64,000 bases of DNA from Loripinus fragilis (lineage: Eukaryota; Mollusca; Bivalvia; Lucinida; Lucinidae): NCBI GenBank assembly GCA_964019695.1, contig OZ026525.1:63272253-63336252 (forward strand), written 5' to 3'. Numbering within the stretch: position 1 is the stretch's first letter; each line of letters starts with the position of its first letter. The notes under the pieces were generated by a model. The model was not told where the DNA came from. It searched no databases and worked only from the letters and a program-made list of their open reading frames with translations. Below, piece after piece: positions 1 through 11,035 of this stretch. The position numbers were made by a program, and so were the translations under genes.

Positions 1-1205
1 CAGTTGTATGTTACTTATTCTCACGCCTTTCATTCTTCAGTGTATGTACATACATATATATTTATACGGTATGAGTAATATTAAATTGTTTTTAAGTAAT
101 ACTAGCGTAAAGTTACGGAGAAGATTTATTTTAACTAAAGAATAAAATAGAAGGAAGAAAGGGTATCTAGATGGAGTATATGGGGTGTGAGCGCGACACA
201 GGCTAGCGACGACTGAGCTCTACTTTATTTAGCAATCTTGGTAGAAGGTCAACCAATGACCAGTTGAACCAAACTATTTTCAGCTCGGCTAAATAGCTTT
301 TAACGAGATTTCTTTTAAAGTTTGCCCTGTCAGTTGCCATGGCAACCAGAATTCCGCTTTGAAAGGGAATCTTGAACAACTCTGAATGAAGCGCCCAAAT
401 ACCATCACCCCGTGGTTAATGTACATCTTTTTTTTATAATCCATTCACCGACGCCTGACTGGCGGACAACGGTAATCAAAGGATCACAAAAGCTTACACT
501 GAGCTTATGCCTCAGCCTCTCGGGTGAGCTTAAAAGGTGACAAAACATCAAGGCACCAGATAACTATTCAATATTTTATCATGCAATTTTCAAATGCACC
601 AAAATTTGCCAAAACCAACACAATGTACTATGTGCCCAGTAAAGAATGACAAACTTGGAAATCAACCTAGGAAATCGACTGTTCACCCTGCTCCCAATAA
701 GCTAAGGTATCTTTGCACAGCGAAGCCTTTGAACAGACTGGGCAGATGCCCAGTCTGTTCAGAGTCTTTGCTGTGCTCATATACCATTCTTTTAGTATTA
801 CCACGCATTGACTCAAATCCCAGATACAGCCAGCCCGGAGATTGTGATAATGCTTTTCCAGGTAACCCATTTCCCTGTGAACTGAGACCGTCGTGCGAAT
901 GTACTGCAACAAGTAGAGCAAAACAGCCTGCCTGGGGATTTTCAATTGATTTTTCTTTTCTAGGAAACCCGATTCCCGTGTGACAGATGTATGCGAACTG
1001 AGAACGCACCGAGAACGCCGTGCTAATGTACTGCAAAAAGTAGAGCAAAATATCTATTTCCGAAGATGGCAAGACACGAATTACACCAAGCATTCTGCAA
1101 GCATTCAGGTAAATTGTCTGTGTCAATTAGAATCCTTATTCTTCAAACGGTAGTAAAAACCATTAAAGACATATATTTCTGTCCAATAGAGATCATTAAA
1201 GGATT
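1..1205. other. Non-coding stretch with one short hairpin
   Basis: No gene is supported here. Open frames are short, overlap on both strands and show no recognisable protein pattern. The one structured site is a 30-bp inverted repeat at 731-760: 14-bp arms reading gaacagactgggca and a 2-bp loop. It resembles the central palindromes of the small inverted-repeat elements elsewhere in the window, so this may be a worn copy of one of them. Confidence 0.5.
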
Positions 1206-1387
1206 CACACAGGATAGGCGGAAATCGAAAACGTTTATACTATCTACAAACGTAGATAAAAAAAAATCGTTAGAATCAGAGTTTTAGATTGTCATTTGTC
1301 GCAATCAAAAACACTGTTCCTAGTGAGTTTTGATCCGCGTTCGTCGATTGTTAAGAACGTTTTCGATTGCCGCCTATCCAGTGTGTT
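1206..1387. mobile_element. MITE, family with 'gggtaggcgg/ggataggcgg' TIRs, copy 1
   Basis: About 182 bp bounded by terminal inverted repeats. The left end (1207-1235) reads acacaggataggcgg followed by aatcgaaaacgtt, and the right end (1356-1387) is its near reverse complement. There is no coding capacity, as expected of a non-autonomous DNA transposon. A diverged relative lies at 61830-61951 and shares the outer 'taggcgg' block and an internal 'gatcaaaaac' stretch. I did not find a clear target-site duplication. The superfamily is unassigned. Confidence 0.65.
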
Positions 1388-1635
1388 AATCTTCGCTGTT
1401 AGCATGCTTGGCAATTGTGCAGTGATTTGACATATTTGAACAAGAGAGCCCTAGGGCCCTGGATCGCTCACCTGGGTCCAGGTACATGAGTAGATGATGT
1501 ATTGGCCTGTGGCTAAGGAGATATATGATTTAATGATATTTCTATTTATAGCTCTGGTTGCCATGTTGTTCAGCAAAGCTGAACCTTCTTCAGCCTTAGA
1601 GACATACAGTAATTCATGAAGTGAAATATATTAAT

Positions 1636-1860
1636 GAGCCAGTGCATGTGGTATGTGCGACCAGCAAAGCCTCAGATCAGCCTGCGCATACGCACAGTCT
1701 GATCAGAGCCTAAGTGCAAGTCGCTTGAGTATTCTGTGATTGTTAAGGTACTGACTGAACATCATTTGGAGTTTCTAAGCTTAAAAGGAGGCTGCAGAGG
1801 CTCGTCCGAGACTACACTTGTCAAAATGTCAAATTGTTGGAAATATCATGCAGCGGCTCA
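1636..1860 (-). mobile_element. MITE-1 family, copy 1
   Basis: One of five copies of a family of about 225-240 bp. Ends read roughly gagccacgacatgagattt in the best copies. An inner palindrome contains 'gatcagcctgcgcatacgc', and the body carries 'ctgactgaacatcatttgg' and 'aagcttaaaaggaggctgc'. This copy runs opposite to those at 53.2, 56.7 and 57.9 kb. It is non-coding, and open frames crossing it are shadows. Confidence 0.75.
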
Positions 1861-2429
1861 ATTTATTTTCATAAATATCGCTAAAATAAAAAAAAAGTAT
1901 AAGACTAAGACTTGCATAAGTCTAATTGTCACAAAGCCATATCTTTTATAAAGCAGATGAACAAAGAATATGTTATATGCTGAAACAGGATGCCTTCACA
2001 ATAGTAGAGAAAATTTGTTCTATGCTGTTCCTTGCTGTTTATGTCTATACTGGCATGACTAGTTCCAATTCTCATTAAAAATGATGCTTCATGTTGCATT
2101 CAACTTTTCATACAATGATATGAGAACAGCAAATGATATGCATTTACAACATCCAAGAACAATCCATTTATCAGTATTTTAAGTATCTGATCTGATAATT
2201 AATTAAAAAGTAATTGTAAGTAATTGGTGATAACTCCCATTTTTGACCTTGTAATTAATTACATTCAATTACTGTAATTAAAGAAATGTCTTAATGGCAA
2301 CTACATGCAATTACTTTAGATTCATCTATTCATACTTCTATTCATCGAGGTCTGCACTGTTTGCAAGGATAAAAAAGGATTTCTAGGACTGAAGTAAATT
2401 CTATCCTATTATCACTTGATATGTACACT
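1861..2429. other. Non-coding stretch rich in TAATTAC words
   Basis: No gene seen. At 2200-2285 the words taattac and gtaatta recur on both strands, giving a short low-complexity block able to fold on itself. Nothing else is recognisable. Confidence 0.4.
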
Positions 2430-2657
2430 CATGGGTGAAAGTTCAAATTTTCCAAAATCCTGAACTTTTGAAATTCAAATCTTAAAACTTGTTGTATAAT
2501 AATTTCAAATAAAATAATCATTGTCCTTAGATGAACTGAAAAAAAATCAGAGAAGTTATAATAATCTGCCTAATTCAGCATTTTGAGGCTGACTTTCTCA
2601 GGAAAGTCAGCCTCAAAATCCTGCATTCAGGAATAATCCTGAAAACAGTCACCCATG
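2430..2657. mobile_element. MITE with catgggtgaaag ends and central hairpin, copy 1
   Basis: About 228 bp that starts catgggtgaaagttc and ends with acccatg. Near the right end is a strong hairpin (2581-2618) whose arms read ttttgaggctgactttc. A second copy at 11774-11985 has the same ends, the same hairpin and the same 'aatcagagaag' spacer. Two independent copies with matching borders make a mobile element likely. No open frame. Confidence 0.65.
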
Positions 2658-3627
2658 AACATTGAACCAGTAGAGGCTCATCTGTAACCATTTGTTCTGG
2701 AGGGAAACCCCTAAACGAGCACTTACACTGTTTGTAAAGGTAAAATATATTTATTCAGATAAAATAATATTTACTTTTAAATTACAACCTGCCACCCCTT
2801 GATATGTACAATGGGCTATCCCATATTCATTGTATCTAACCAGATGGAAGAATACATTAATATACAGACAAGGTTCAAACACAAAACATATGTGAAAAAA
2901 CAACAACACATTTTCGTGGTGACCTTATCATGACCTGTCTATTTAATTTTACCTACACATGTACATGTGTGAGATTCAAGTGAAATACGCCCATCACTCA
3001 ATGCCAAATTGAATACATGTATCAATAATAAATAAGTAATATTATGGAAATTGCGTGAGTTGCCTGAGCTAAAGATAGGTTTTAAGACTTGAACTTCATT
3101 GAGTCAAAACAATTTAAAAAACAAGGGTTTTAATTATTTAAGTACTAATCAAGCCTTCCATATAAACTCATTTAAGCAAAATGGGCTTGCCCATCCTAAT
3201 CAGTAGAACGCACCCATTTTTAATCTAAGGGTAGTGGGCGGTCCCATCTCCAATTTTAGGGGTATTGGATTGTAATTTGATTTGTTCCCAAATGTTCTGA
3301 ATATCTAGACTGGCCTCCGTCTAACTGATAATTTTATCATGTTACAAAAAAACAACTTATTACATTTCTTTAATTCTTAAAGTGTCTACCTCTCTAATAG
3401 GGCTATCTTCAAGAAGGGAGATAATGCAGAGAAAATATTTGTCCAGTAGCAGTAGTTTTCTTTGAACTCAGAGCCTGATGCCAGGCTAAGTGAAGATCCT
3501 GATCAGACACCGCATTATGCGGTGTCTGATCTGGGTCTGCACTGTTTGCCTATGTCACATAAAAGGACGATAAGCTTGTATGGATTAAATAATTTGTGAA
3601 GTGAAGCAGTCTGATCTCGGCTTATTT
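2658..3627. other. Non-coding stretch with one hairpin
   Basis: No coding evidence. At about 3500-3535 a hairpin built on gatcagacaccgcat and its complement is followed by 'ctgggtctgcactgtttgcc', the phrase that flanks the central palindrome of MITE-2 copies. It may be a remnant of a related element. Confidence 0.4.
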
Positions 3628-3871
3628 AACCCTTAAAGCGCCAAGAAAAAAAAGCATCTGAAAATGTCGTCTTCTGAAGTCGTCTGCTGCAAATAATTGC
3701 CTAGCATTACTGAAGAATTAAGTATAGAAGCAAACAGTGTGAACCCAGAACAGACTGCTCCTGTAGGAGCAGTCTGATCTGGGTCCACACTGCTTGCCAT
3801 AGAGGCTTCTTAAACATTTCAGCAGACGAGAAAAGCAGACGACTTTTGTTGCGATCGGCGCATTAAGGGTT
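3628..3871 (+). mobile_element. MITE-2 family, copy 1
   Basis: About 244 bp with ends ttaacccttaaagcgcca and ggcgcattaagggtt. The inner inverted repeat is the exact palindrome core ctcctgtaggag inside 'gaacagactg...cagtctgatc'. Both halves also carry 'cgtctgctg'-type motifs, so the element can fold along most of its length. It is very close to copy 2 (7032-7264), which suggests relatively recent spread. Confidence 0.8.
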
Positions 3872-4610
3872 TTGCAAAATATGTTAGATCTATAGCAAAA
3901 AATGCCCTGTTATTATGAAGCACAATGTCATGCAATATTAAAATGTTGAATTTTTATAAATCAGAGAACTACGGACGTGCTATGTCTAGCGCTTTCCATT
4001 TTTTGTGTCTGAAAAACAATGTCGGTTAATACATGTAGTATGCATGCACAGGCATATGGAACGAGCGGGCAATCGATAACAATCATTAACACAGTAAAAC
4101 GTCCCTTTCAATCTCCTGTAGGCCAGATTGACCAACACTCGCACATACATGTATTTCCTCCATGACTACTGTCCGGACAGTAACCTTGAACATAACACAT
4201 AACCTTGAACGTTTTTCTTAAAAAGAAAAAAAAAAGATGAAACAAGTGAAGCTAAAAAGGGCTGATTCTGACCTCACAATAAACAAAAAATAATCGGGTG
4301 CAAAAATTGTTATTGTTTCTTTACATTTATTTTGTGTGAACAAAATATCTGTCTTTCGAGTACCAACCCGGGGGTACCAACAATATAATATTGTGTATTT
4401 TGGTTGAGATCTTTAACTGGATGACTTCCAACAAATGACCTCTTTTAATTTTAGCAGGTTGGGGGCGGAGGTAATTTGCCACCTGATTTTAGAGTATGTA
4501 AATGTTTAATCAGATTAAGCATCTAACTCTTTTATTGTTCGACTTTGCATGGATTTGCAAACCAGGCGTAATTGTTTTCGGTGATGGTCAAACAGCGACA
4601 GCAGTAGCAG

Positions 4611-4632
4611 CAACAACGACGACGACGACGAC
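4611..4632. repeat. Short (ACG)n microsatellite
   Basis: A run of acg trinucleotides, visible directly. The reading frame of 66 codons across it is low complexity and is not treated as a gene. Confidence 0.7.
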
Positions 4633-4694
4633 AGCATATATTGTAGGAATTAAAAATGGAATCTTATTCGATTCCGATAAGTACAAACGAGCAG

Positions 4695-4919
4695 TGACAT
4701 GAGATTTCTAACAATGTGGTATGTGCTACCAGCAAAGCCTCTGATCAGTCAGCGCATACGCGCAGTCTGATCACAGCCTTTGCTAGTCGCTGGAATATGC
4801 TATGAGTGGTAAGTTAAGCTACTGACGGAACATCAGCTTAAAAGGAGACTGCACAGGCATATCTCAGTCTATCCATGTCAAAATGCCGCTGTGTTGGAAA
4901 TCACACGTCACAGCTCAAA
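4695..4919 (-). mobile_element. MITE-1 family, copy 2
   Basis: About 225 bp. It begins gacatgagatttctaacaat and ends with a related inverted copy (gttggaaatcacacgtcac). It shares the inner hairpin around 'tcagcgcatacgcgcagtctga' with the other four copies. It is more diverged and slightly shortened compared with the copy at 57941. Confidence 0.7.
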
Positions 4920-6131
4920 CATTTTTTTCGCGTTTTCATGTAGAATTCCATGCGGATAATATTGGTTTTCTCCTGGTCCAAAGTCACCGATATCTTGGGA
5001 GTGACCTCGGTGTATCAGTACAAAAATAAACAGACGGGTTCACCCGCAGGTCAAGTGGAGAGTTTGAACTATGGCTGTACGGCACACTCTTAACATTTAC
5101 AGTTAGGTTTATGACCTTTCATGTATGTTCATGTATAACTCTTTGCATGCTCCATGAGTTTGCATACATAATTATAGTCTGCTGATTAGTTTCAAAACCA
5201 TAATTTTCAAAAAAAAATTTTTTTGGATTCAATAATGACATTGTATCCTGAAAAAGCGAATAATGTTTATCAAATGTGAAAATCTTTGAACCCAGCACTA
5301 TTAATGCAATAGAGATTATGACCATGCTCAAAAAATTCGGTCACGATAAATCATAAATTGTCGGCCACCAATTGCAGCACATGTGTACTGTCTGTCCGTA
5401 TGAGTGTCTGCCAATAGCGTTTATCATACTAAACCCAGATATCTGTGGGAACAAGTAATAATAATTGAATAGTAAGGGGTATTGATCTATAGGTAACATA
5501 TTTCAGCGTCAATGTATGAAGTATTGATTTAATTAAAAACAACAAGAACAACAACTCCTTATGAAGAGGTCTAATCTGAGTCTGACCTTCTTAAGATGAC
5601 CCTGTGTTTTTCCCCGAAATAATGGTTTATGGAAAACAACAACTTTTTTTGACCGAAATTGACACGTTTACTATCAATCCAAATGCCTGCGATAGTGCAC
5701 AACGTCGCATCTATTATCTGATAAAACATATTTAGCATCGATGCTCATTGGAATCGCCTGACGATTTTAAAGATCTAAGCTCCCAATTCATATATCAATG
5801 CATTAGAAGTATAGGCGCAGATCACATTATGAGAATTTAGTGATCCATCGATCTTTTCATAATGAGTCAATAGACCAACGGTCGTCACGAGTCGGGGTTG
5901 AACCAGTCTGCTCAGCTGTAGAGACTAGCTTGACTGGTATGAAGAAGATTTTTTTCAGAAAGTGAATACTAATGGCGCTGATCAGACTTCGCAGATGCGC
6001 AGACTCATCTGTGCCTTTGTAGTTCGCATGTAACAAAGTAAGGCTTTCTTACGACGTGGCCCATTTTATACAAATGATACGGATGGATGAATCTCTATTA
6101 ACAGTACAGATAAGCAAACATTCTGAGCAAG
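4920..6131. other. Non-coding stretch
   Basis: No gene, RNA or clear repeat border seen. A short palindromic module near 5975-6015 ('gatcagacttcgcagatgcgcag') resembles the MITE-1 core but lacks the rest of that element. Confidence 0.4.
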
Positions 6132-6263
6132 AATCTGAGGCGAGTTCAGCAATGCGAGCGCTTTCAAGCGCTCATTATACTGATGTCAGGCTTTACACAT
6201 TACGAATAAAGATAGGAACAACGAGCGCCCGCGAGCTCTCGCATTGTTGAACTCGCCTCTGAT
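6132..6263. mobile_element. 132-bp MITE with 30-bp TIRs
   Basis: The left end atctgaggcgagttcagcaa and the right end ttgaactcgcctctgat are inverted copies continuing through 'tgcgagcgc / gagctctcgca', about 30 bp each. A second small inverted repeat (gagcgctttcaagcgctc) lies just inside the left end. I see one copy in this window. It is too short to encode anything. Confidence 0.65.
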
Positions 6264-6319
6264 ATTATTTTCTTATCCATCAATAATTCAAACATATGTT
6301 TTTGAAATATCATGCCAGA

Positions 6320-6564
6320 CATGGAGTCAGTGGAAGATCCAGAGGGGGTCCAGGGGATTCGCTCGAACACTCACCCCAACCCCAGTCTTTAAATATCCCA
6401 TAAAAATGAAATAAATTGGTCTCACTGAGACCAAATTATTTCATTTTCATGGGATATTTAAGAAAATGAGATAAAATCAGGAAAGCGAACCCCCTCCTCT
6501 ACACATCTGAACCCCCCTTCCAGAAATTCTGGATCCGCCCCCCCCCCCCCCCCCCCCCCCCCCC
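6320..6564 (+). repeat. Hairpin repeat with C-rich flanks and (C)27 tract, copy 1
   Basis: Central inverted repeat: 'atatcccataaaaatgaaat' and its complement 'atttcattttcatgggatat' around ggtctcactgagacc. It is followed by C-rich sequence ending in an uninterrupted C run (6538-6564). A homologous block occurs at 37560-37805. The C homopolymer may be imprecise in length because such tracts are hard to sequence. Confidence 0.65.
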
Positions 6565-7031
6565 GAGAGTACCCACACTATACGATTTGGTTTTGAAATA
6601 AGAAAATCGCCCCTAATCTCTAATACAAACCTCTTAATATAAACTATCGAATAAATTCACTTTGTCTTCATAATACAGATTTTCAAATATTAAGTCCTAT
6701 TTTCACAGGATAATATTCATTCACTCCAGCACTTCACTTTCTAAATCCTCTATCATATAATATCCTTCCTCTATTCGCTTTCACAGCCAAATGCCAACCT
6801 CTCGGAAAAATCTATGAGATATAGGCAATTGAAGGCCATAACTGGTCATTGCCCCCATGTCGCAAAATATTTGCTATAAAAACCAGATTTACTGACTTGC
6901 AAGACATAGTCATTCATTAATAAGCAGCTTTACACTTCTTATAAGACGTCTCATAGTTATTGGTTAAACCCTTATCCTGCTAAATTTAAGCTTAACCATT
7001 GCGTTTCTGCCAATAAGGTTGTGTTTAATTT
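6565..7031. other. Non-coding AT-rich stretch
   Basis: No gene, RNA or repeat border recognised. Confidence 0.35.
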
Positions 7032-7264
7032 TAATCCTTAAAGCGCCAAGAAAAAAATGCATCTGAAAATGTCGTCTGCTGCAAATAATTGCCTAACATT
7101 ACTGACGAATTAAGTATAGCAGCAAACAGCGTGGACCCAGAACAGACTGCTCCTATAGGAGCAGTCTGATCTGGGTCCACACTATTTGCCATAGAGGCTT
7201 CTTAAACATTTCAGCAGCCGAGAAAAGCAGACGACTTTTGTTGCGATTGGCGCATTAAGGGTTA
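7032..7264 (+). mobile_element. MITE-2 family, copy 2
   Basis: About 233 bp, nearly identical to the copy at 3628-3871, with ends 'aatccttaaagcgccaag' and 'ggcgcattaagggtt' and central palindrome ctcctataggag. A further 'ccattaaagcgccagc' end motif follows at about 7314, suggesting a second, truncated copy beside it. Confidence 0.8.
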
Positions 7265-7559
7265 ACGTCTCCTCAACATCATTGGCCATATGGGAACGGG
7301 CCATATCTTAAACCATTAAAGCGCCAGCAAAAATAAAACTGCATCCGAAAATGCTGTCGGCTTAGGTCACCTACATGTATTGCATACCCATAGGACAGAG
7401 ACCAATTGCCTTACTAGATTCTAGTAAGTCAATTAACATTAAATCCATCTCCACATCAGCTACTATTTATTTAATGTCAACTGCTCTTCAAAACTGCAAG
7501 ATTAATTGTTTATACAGTGTGCTCCATGGGAAACTGGAAGTTATAATGCTTATCGCATT

Positions 7560-8164
7560 AAAAAGCTATGTTTTATTCCATTGTCACAATATAGATCACA
7601 GCAACAACAATAACAGGTAGAGATGTCTCAGCTTTAGTACGAAAATAAGTGTAAGTTTATACCAAAAAGGATGGCAGTTCAGCTGCTACGTAATAACAGA
7701 TATATATTTGTACTAAAACAATACGAGGTTAAACATTTACCGGTGATAAATCCTTCACATTTCTACCTATTATTAGGTGGCAGCTGAACTGCCTACCTAA
7801 TTGGTATAAACTTACCACTATTACCGTACTAAAACAATATGAGTTGAAACATTATCTGGCGATAAATCCTTAAAGTTTCTACCTGTTATTAGCAGCTGAA
7901 CTGCCATCCCATTTGGTATAAACTTCCACTTATTTTTATACTAAAACAATACGAGGTAAACATTTTAAGGCGATAAATCCTTAACATTTCTACAGGTTAT
8001 TAGGTGGCAGCTGAACTGCCATCCCTTTTGGTATAAACTTACACTTATTTTCGTACTAAGGCAATATGAGATGAAAAAATCCAAGTGATAAATCCTAAAC
8101 ACTTCTACCTGTTATTGTTGTTGCTGTAATCTAGATAGTGACAATCGAATAAAACATAGCTTTT
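7560..8164. mobile_element. TIR element enclosing an inverted satellite array
   Basis: A 605-bp element with long TIRs. The left arm starting 'aaaagctatgttttattcc' at about 7560 and the right arm ending at 8164 match as reverse complements for about 65 bp, including 'acagcaacaacaataacagg'. Inside the left TIR is one satellite unit in the forward direction, followed by three units in the reverse direction (centres near 7785, 7898 and 8012). Each unit has the palindrome ggcagctgaactgcc. There is no credible coding region; an 81-codon frame at 7375-7620 crosses the left arm. Confidence 0.7.
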
Positions 8165-8239
8165 AAAGCAATTGTAATGTTACACAGGGATCAGTTGCAG
8201 TTCTGCTGTCACCAAATTCTGAAATGTATGCTATTTAAC

Positions 8240-8880
8240 TGTAATTTTATACCATAAGGGGTGGCAATTCAGCTGCCACTTAACTACAGGTATAAATGTT
8301 AAGGACTTATCATTGGAAAATGTTTTACCGCATATTGTTTATTGCACAAAAATAAGAGTAAGTTTATACTATAAGGGGTGGCAGTTCAGCTGCCACCTAA
8401 CAACAGGTAGAAAAATTAAGGACTTATCACTGGAAAATGTTTTACCACAGATTGTTTATTGCATAAAGTAAATGTAACCTTATACCATAAGGAGTGGCAG
8501 TTCAGCTGCCACCTAACTACAGGTAGAAATGTTCAAGACTTATTACTGGAAAATGTTTTACCGCAGAATGTTTATTGCACAAAAATAAGTGTAAGTTTAT
8601 GCCATATGGGGATGGGGTGGCAGTTCAGCTGCCACCATATTACAGGTAGAAATATTAAGGAATTATCATAGGAATGTGTTTTATCGCAGATTTTTTATTG
8701 CGCAAAAATAAGTGTAAGTTTATACTATAAGGGGTGGCAGTTCAGCTGCCACCTAACTACAGGTAGAAATGTTAAGGACTCATCACTGGAAATTGTTTTA
8801 CCGCAGATTGTTTATTGCACAAAAATACTTGTTAGTTCATATTATAAGAGGTGGCAGTTTTGCTGCCACCTAATTTGGTT
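8240..8880 (+). repeat. Tandem array of about 117-bp palindrome-bearing units
   Basis: Six units with palindrome centres near 8270, 8387, 8502, 8627, 8742 and 8860, a spacing of 115-125 bp. Each holds ggtggcagttcagctgccac and 'acaggtagaaatgttaagg', 'acttatcactggaaaatg', 'aaaataagtgtaagtttata'. The units run opposite to those at 7741-8080. Short frames here repeat with the array and are not genes. Confidence 0.85.
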
Positions 8881-9416
8881 TAAAGCTTACGCATTTGTTT
8901 TAAAAAACACATATAAATTAAGATTACTGTTATGTAATTTTTTTCTTCAAATGAAACAGTATTTAGCCACTTATCGTCTGCTACCCTAGTCTGTTGATGT
9001 TCTTATGTAGCTCTTATGTAGCTTATATTGCAAACAATATGGACCCAGATCATACTGCTCCCCCATAACACTGTCTTCCATGAAAAGAAATCTCCATGAA
9101 CAATCTAGTCTGGAGTGCATTTACGGTAAATGTGTGCAGCAGACTAGAAATGCAGACAACATTTTAAGAAAAAAGTTATTGCTGGCTAAACATTAATCAA
9201 GCTTTCTGGTGTAGATTTGTAAAAATGCTTGTCACAATGCAGGATGCAGATTGTTATTATAACAACTGAGAGTCTTGCTAGCAAATTGATGTTGACAGAT
9301 TTTTAACACTAAAACAAACACTGATTTTGAAGCTCCTCCCCACATTTTAAACTCTGGTCGTGTGTCTCCTGGGTATGCACATATTTGATAACATTATTGG
9401 TAAATGAAAGTATAGG
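8881..9416. other. Non-coding stretch
   Basis: No gene recognised. At about 9030-9060 'gcaaacaatatggacccaga' resembles the flank of the MITE-2 core, without the matching other half. Confidence 0.35.
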
Positions 9417-9544
9417 GCCAAGATCAAACTGCTCCTACAGGAGTAATTTGATCTGGGTTTACACTGTTTTGTCATCTTGCAGCTTGTTGACATTTCAGCA
9501 GATGACAAAAGCAGACGACTTCTGCTGTGATTGGCGCTTAACAA
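9417..9544 (-). repeat. Partial MITE-2-like copy
   Basis: It contains the central palindrome 'actgctcctacaggag', then 'gatctgggtttacactgttt', 'cagcagatgacaaaagcaga' and the end 'gattggcgctta'. Only the right half of a standard MITE-2 is present. Confidence 0.6.
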
Positions 9545-9654
9545 TGTAACTCATCCGACAGACTGAGGAGTGGGTTAGCAAGCAGGCGGCCCAATATTTC
9601 CAGGTTGTATTTTCGAACAGCGCGGATGCACAGTGGTCTATGTTTGTAGTATTA

Positions 9655-9973
9655 TTGAGATTTTGGGTCACTGTCAAGGCAGTAATTTTAATATTCAAAG
9701 CTGGGCAAGGTTCGGCTATTTCATCTGCTCAAGAAGCGAAAACAGGTTCTATCTATTTGGTAAAGAGTTAATAAGTTGTTTGAGCCGCGCAAACGTGCGT
9801 GCATTTCATGAAAATCCTGATCGTATATACACTGGACTCACATTTGCTATCCCTTTAAGCGTTTATCACAAAAAGTCGTATTTTTGTCGTCTGCTGAATA
9901 ATTTGTTTATAAATATGTTAACCAATAAACAGACATTTTCGGATGTAGTTATTTTGCTGGCGTTTTAAGGGTT
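9655..9973 (+). repeat. Repeat block joined to a MITE-2-like end
   Basis: Positions 9655-9845 match the reverse complement of 16905-17095, sharing 'ttcggctatttcatctgct' and 'gcgcaaacgtgcgtgcattt'. The next part (9851-9973) has MITE-2-like ends: 'ccctttaagcg' and 'ctggcgttttaagggtta'. At 16.7-17.1 kb the same two parts are also adjacent, so they behave as one larger element. A 111-codon frame across it is not supported as a gene. Confidence 0.6.
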
Positions 9974-10293
9974 AAATGTTGTTGTGTGTCTTTACTGAGG
10001 TGTTATGGCGCAAGATGATACAGTTACTTGGGAATAAAACCATGCCTCATTTCCAGCTTTAATCTATGTCCAAGATAGGTCAGACCTAATTACATGTACG
10101 CATTCATGAGGTGCCGCCTTTACATTGACCCAATAGCCTTATAATATCAAGTGCATAGCACACAGAAATGCACATTTGAAAATATTTATGTCCTTTGATT
10201 ACTTCATTGCACTAAATGCGATAACAAGACAGGAGTGTGTAATCACAAAATAAATTTCTTAGTTCTCAACCAAAACAGATGTTGTGGGTACTT
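9974..10293. other. Non-coding stretch
   Basis: Nothing recognisable apart from general AT-richness. Confidence 0.35.
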
Positions 10294-10714
10294 CACACTG
10301 GTAAATGTATACGTCGATCTGCTGGTATTTACGCGTATTGCCGGTACTTCATTGACCAGAAGTGGTAGATATTGGTGTAAACGCTATATAGAAAAACATG
10401 GCATATGCCTAAAGGACTATAGACTTCAATTATTTTAAAGTATTCAGTATGTGTATGGCGATTTATGTAAGCATTTAGGAATAGATTCGAGTACCGATCA
10501 TCAAGATCGGTACTCGAATCTATTCCTAAATGCTTACATAAATCGCCATGTGCATGCCGAATACTTAAAAATGATTTAATTCTATAGTCCTTTAGGCATA
10601 TGGCATTTTTTTACTATATAAAGTATTCACACCAATATCTACCACTTCCGGTCTATGAAGTACCGACAATACGCGTAAATACCAGCAAATCGACGTATAC
10701 ATTTACCAGTGTGT
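10294..10714. repeat. 421-bp foldback (long inverted repeat)
   Basis: Two arms of about 205 bp meet at a tiny loop near 10500 (cgatcatcaagatcg). The inner 60 bp of each arm match almost perfectly, for example 'tatgtaagcatttaggaata' against its complement. Outer parts match with scattered substitutions and small indels, for example 'acactggtaaatgtatacgt' at 10295 against the complement at 10695-10714. The 67-codon frame on the left arm is incidental. RNA from either strand would form a long hairpin. Confidence 0.9.
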
Positions 10715-10829
10715 ACTTGAAAGAACCATTTTGGGAGATGTAACTTCTTGTGATTCATTGTCTGTTCAAAGATATGATGTGGCTCAAAAGTTGGGTTCGA
10801 TTGGTGCGTGGAGTGAGTTTGGTCTGATC

Positions 10830-10856
10830 AAGAGAGAGAGAGAGAGAGAGAGAGAG
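10830..10856. repeat. (GA)n microsatellite
   Basis: A pure run of ga dinucleotides, directly visible. Confidence 0.95.
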
Positions 10857-11035
10857 TACAAGAAGACATGATCATTATTGCATGTATTAAACGAACTCGT
10901 TGTAACCTTCATAAATCGGTCACAAAATGTAAATACAATATTAATATGGGTTATTTATAATCAACTCCCGTGACTTCTTACAATGCATACTAATACACCT
11001 CTTCTTTACCGTAAACTGGGTTAAAAACACTGATT

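Noticed and set aside
7560..8880. CRISPR-like array
   Set aside because: Units of about 117 bp are similar throughout, with no unique spacers; the array is a eukaryotic satellite and reverses direction.
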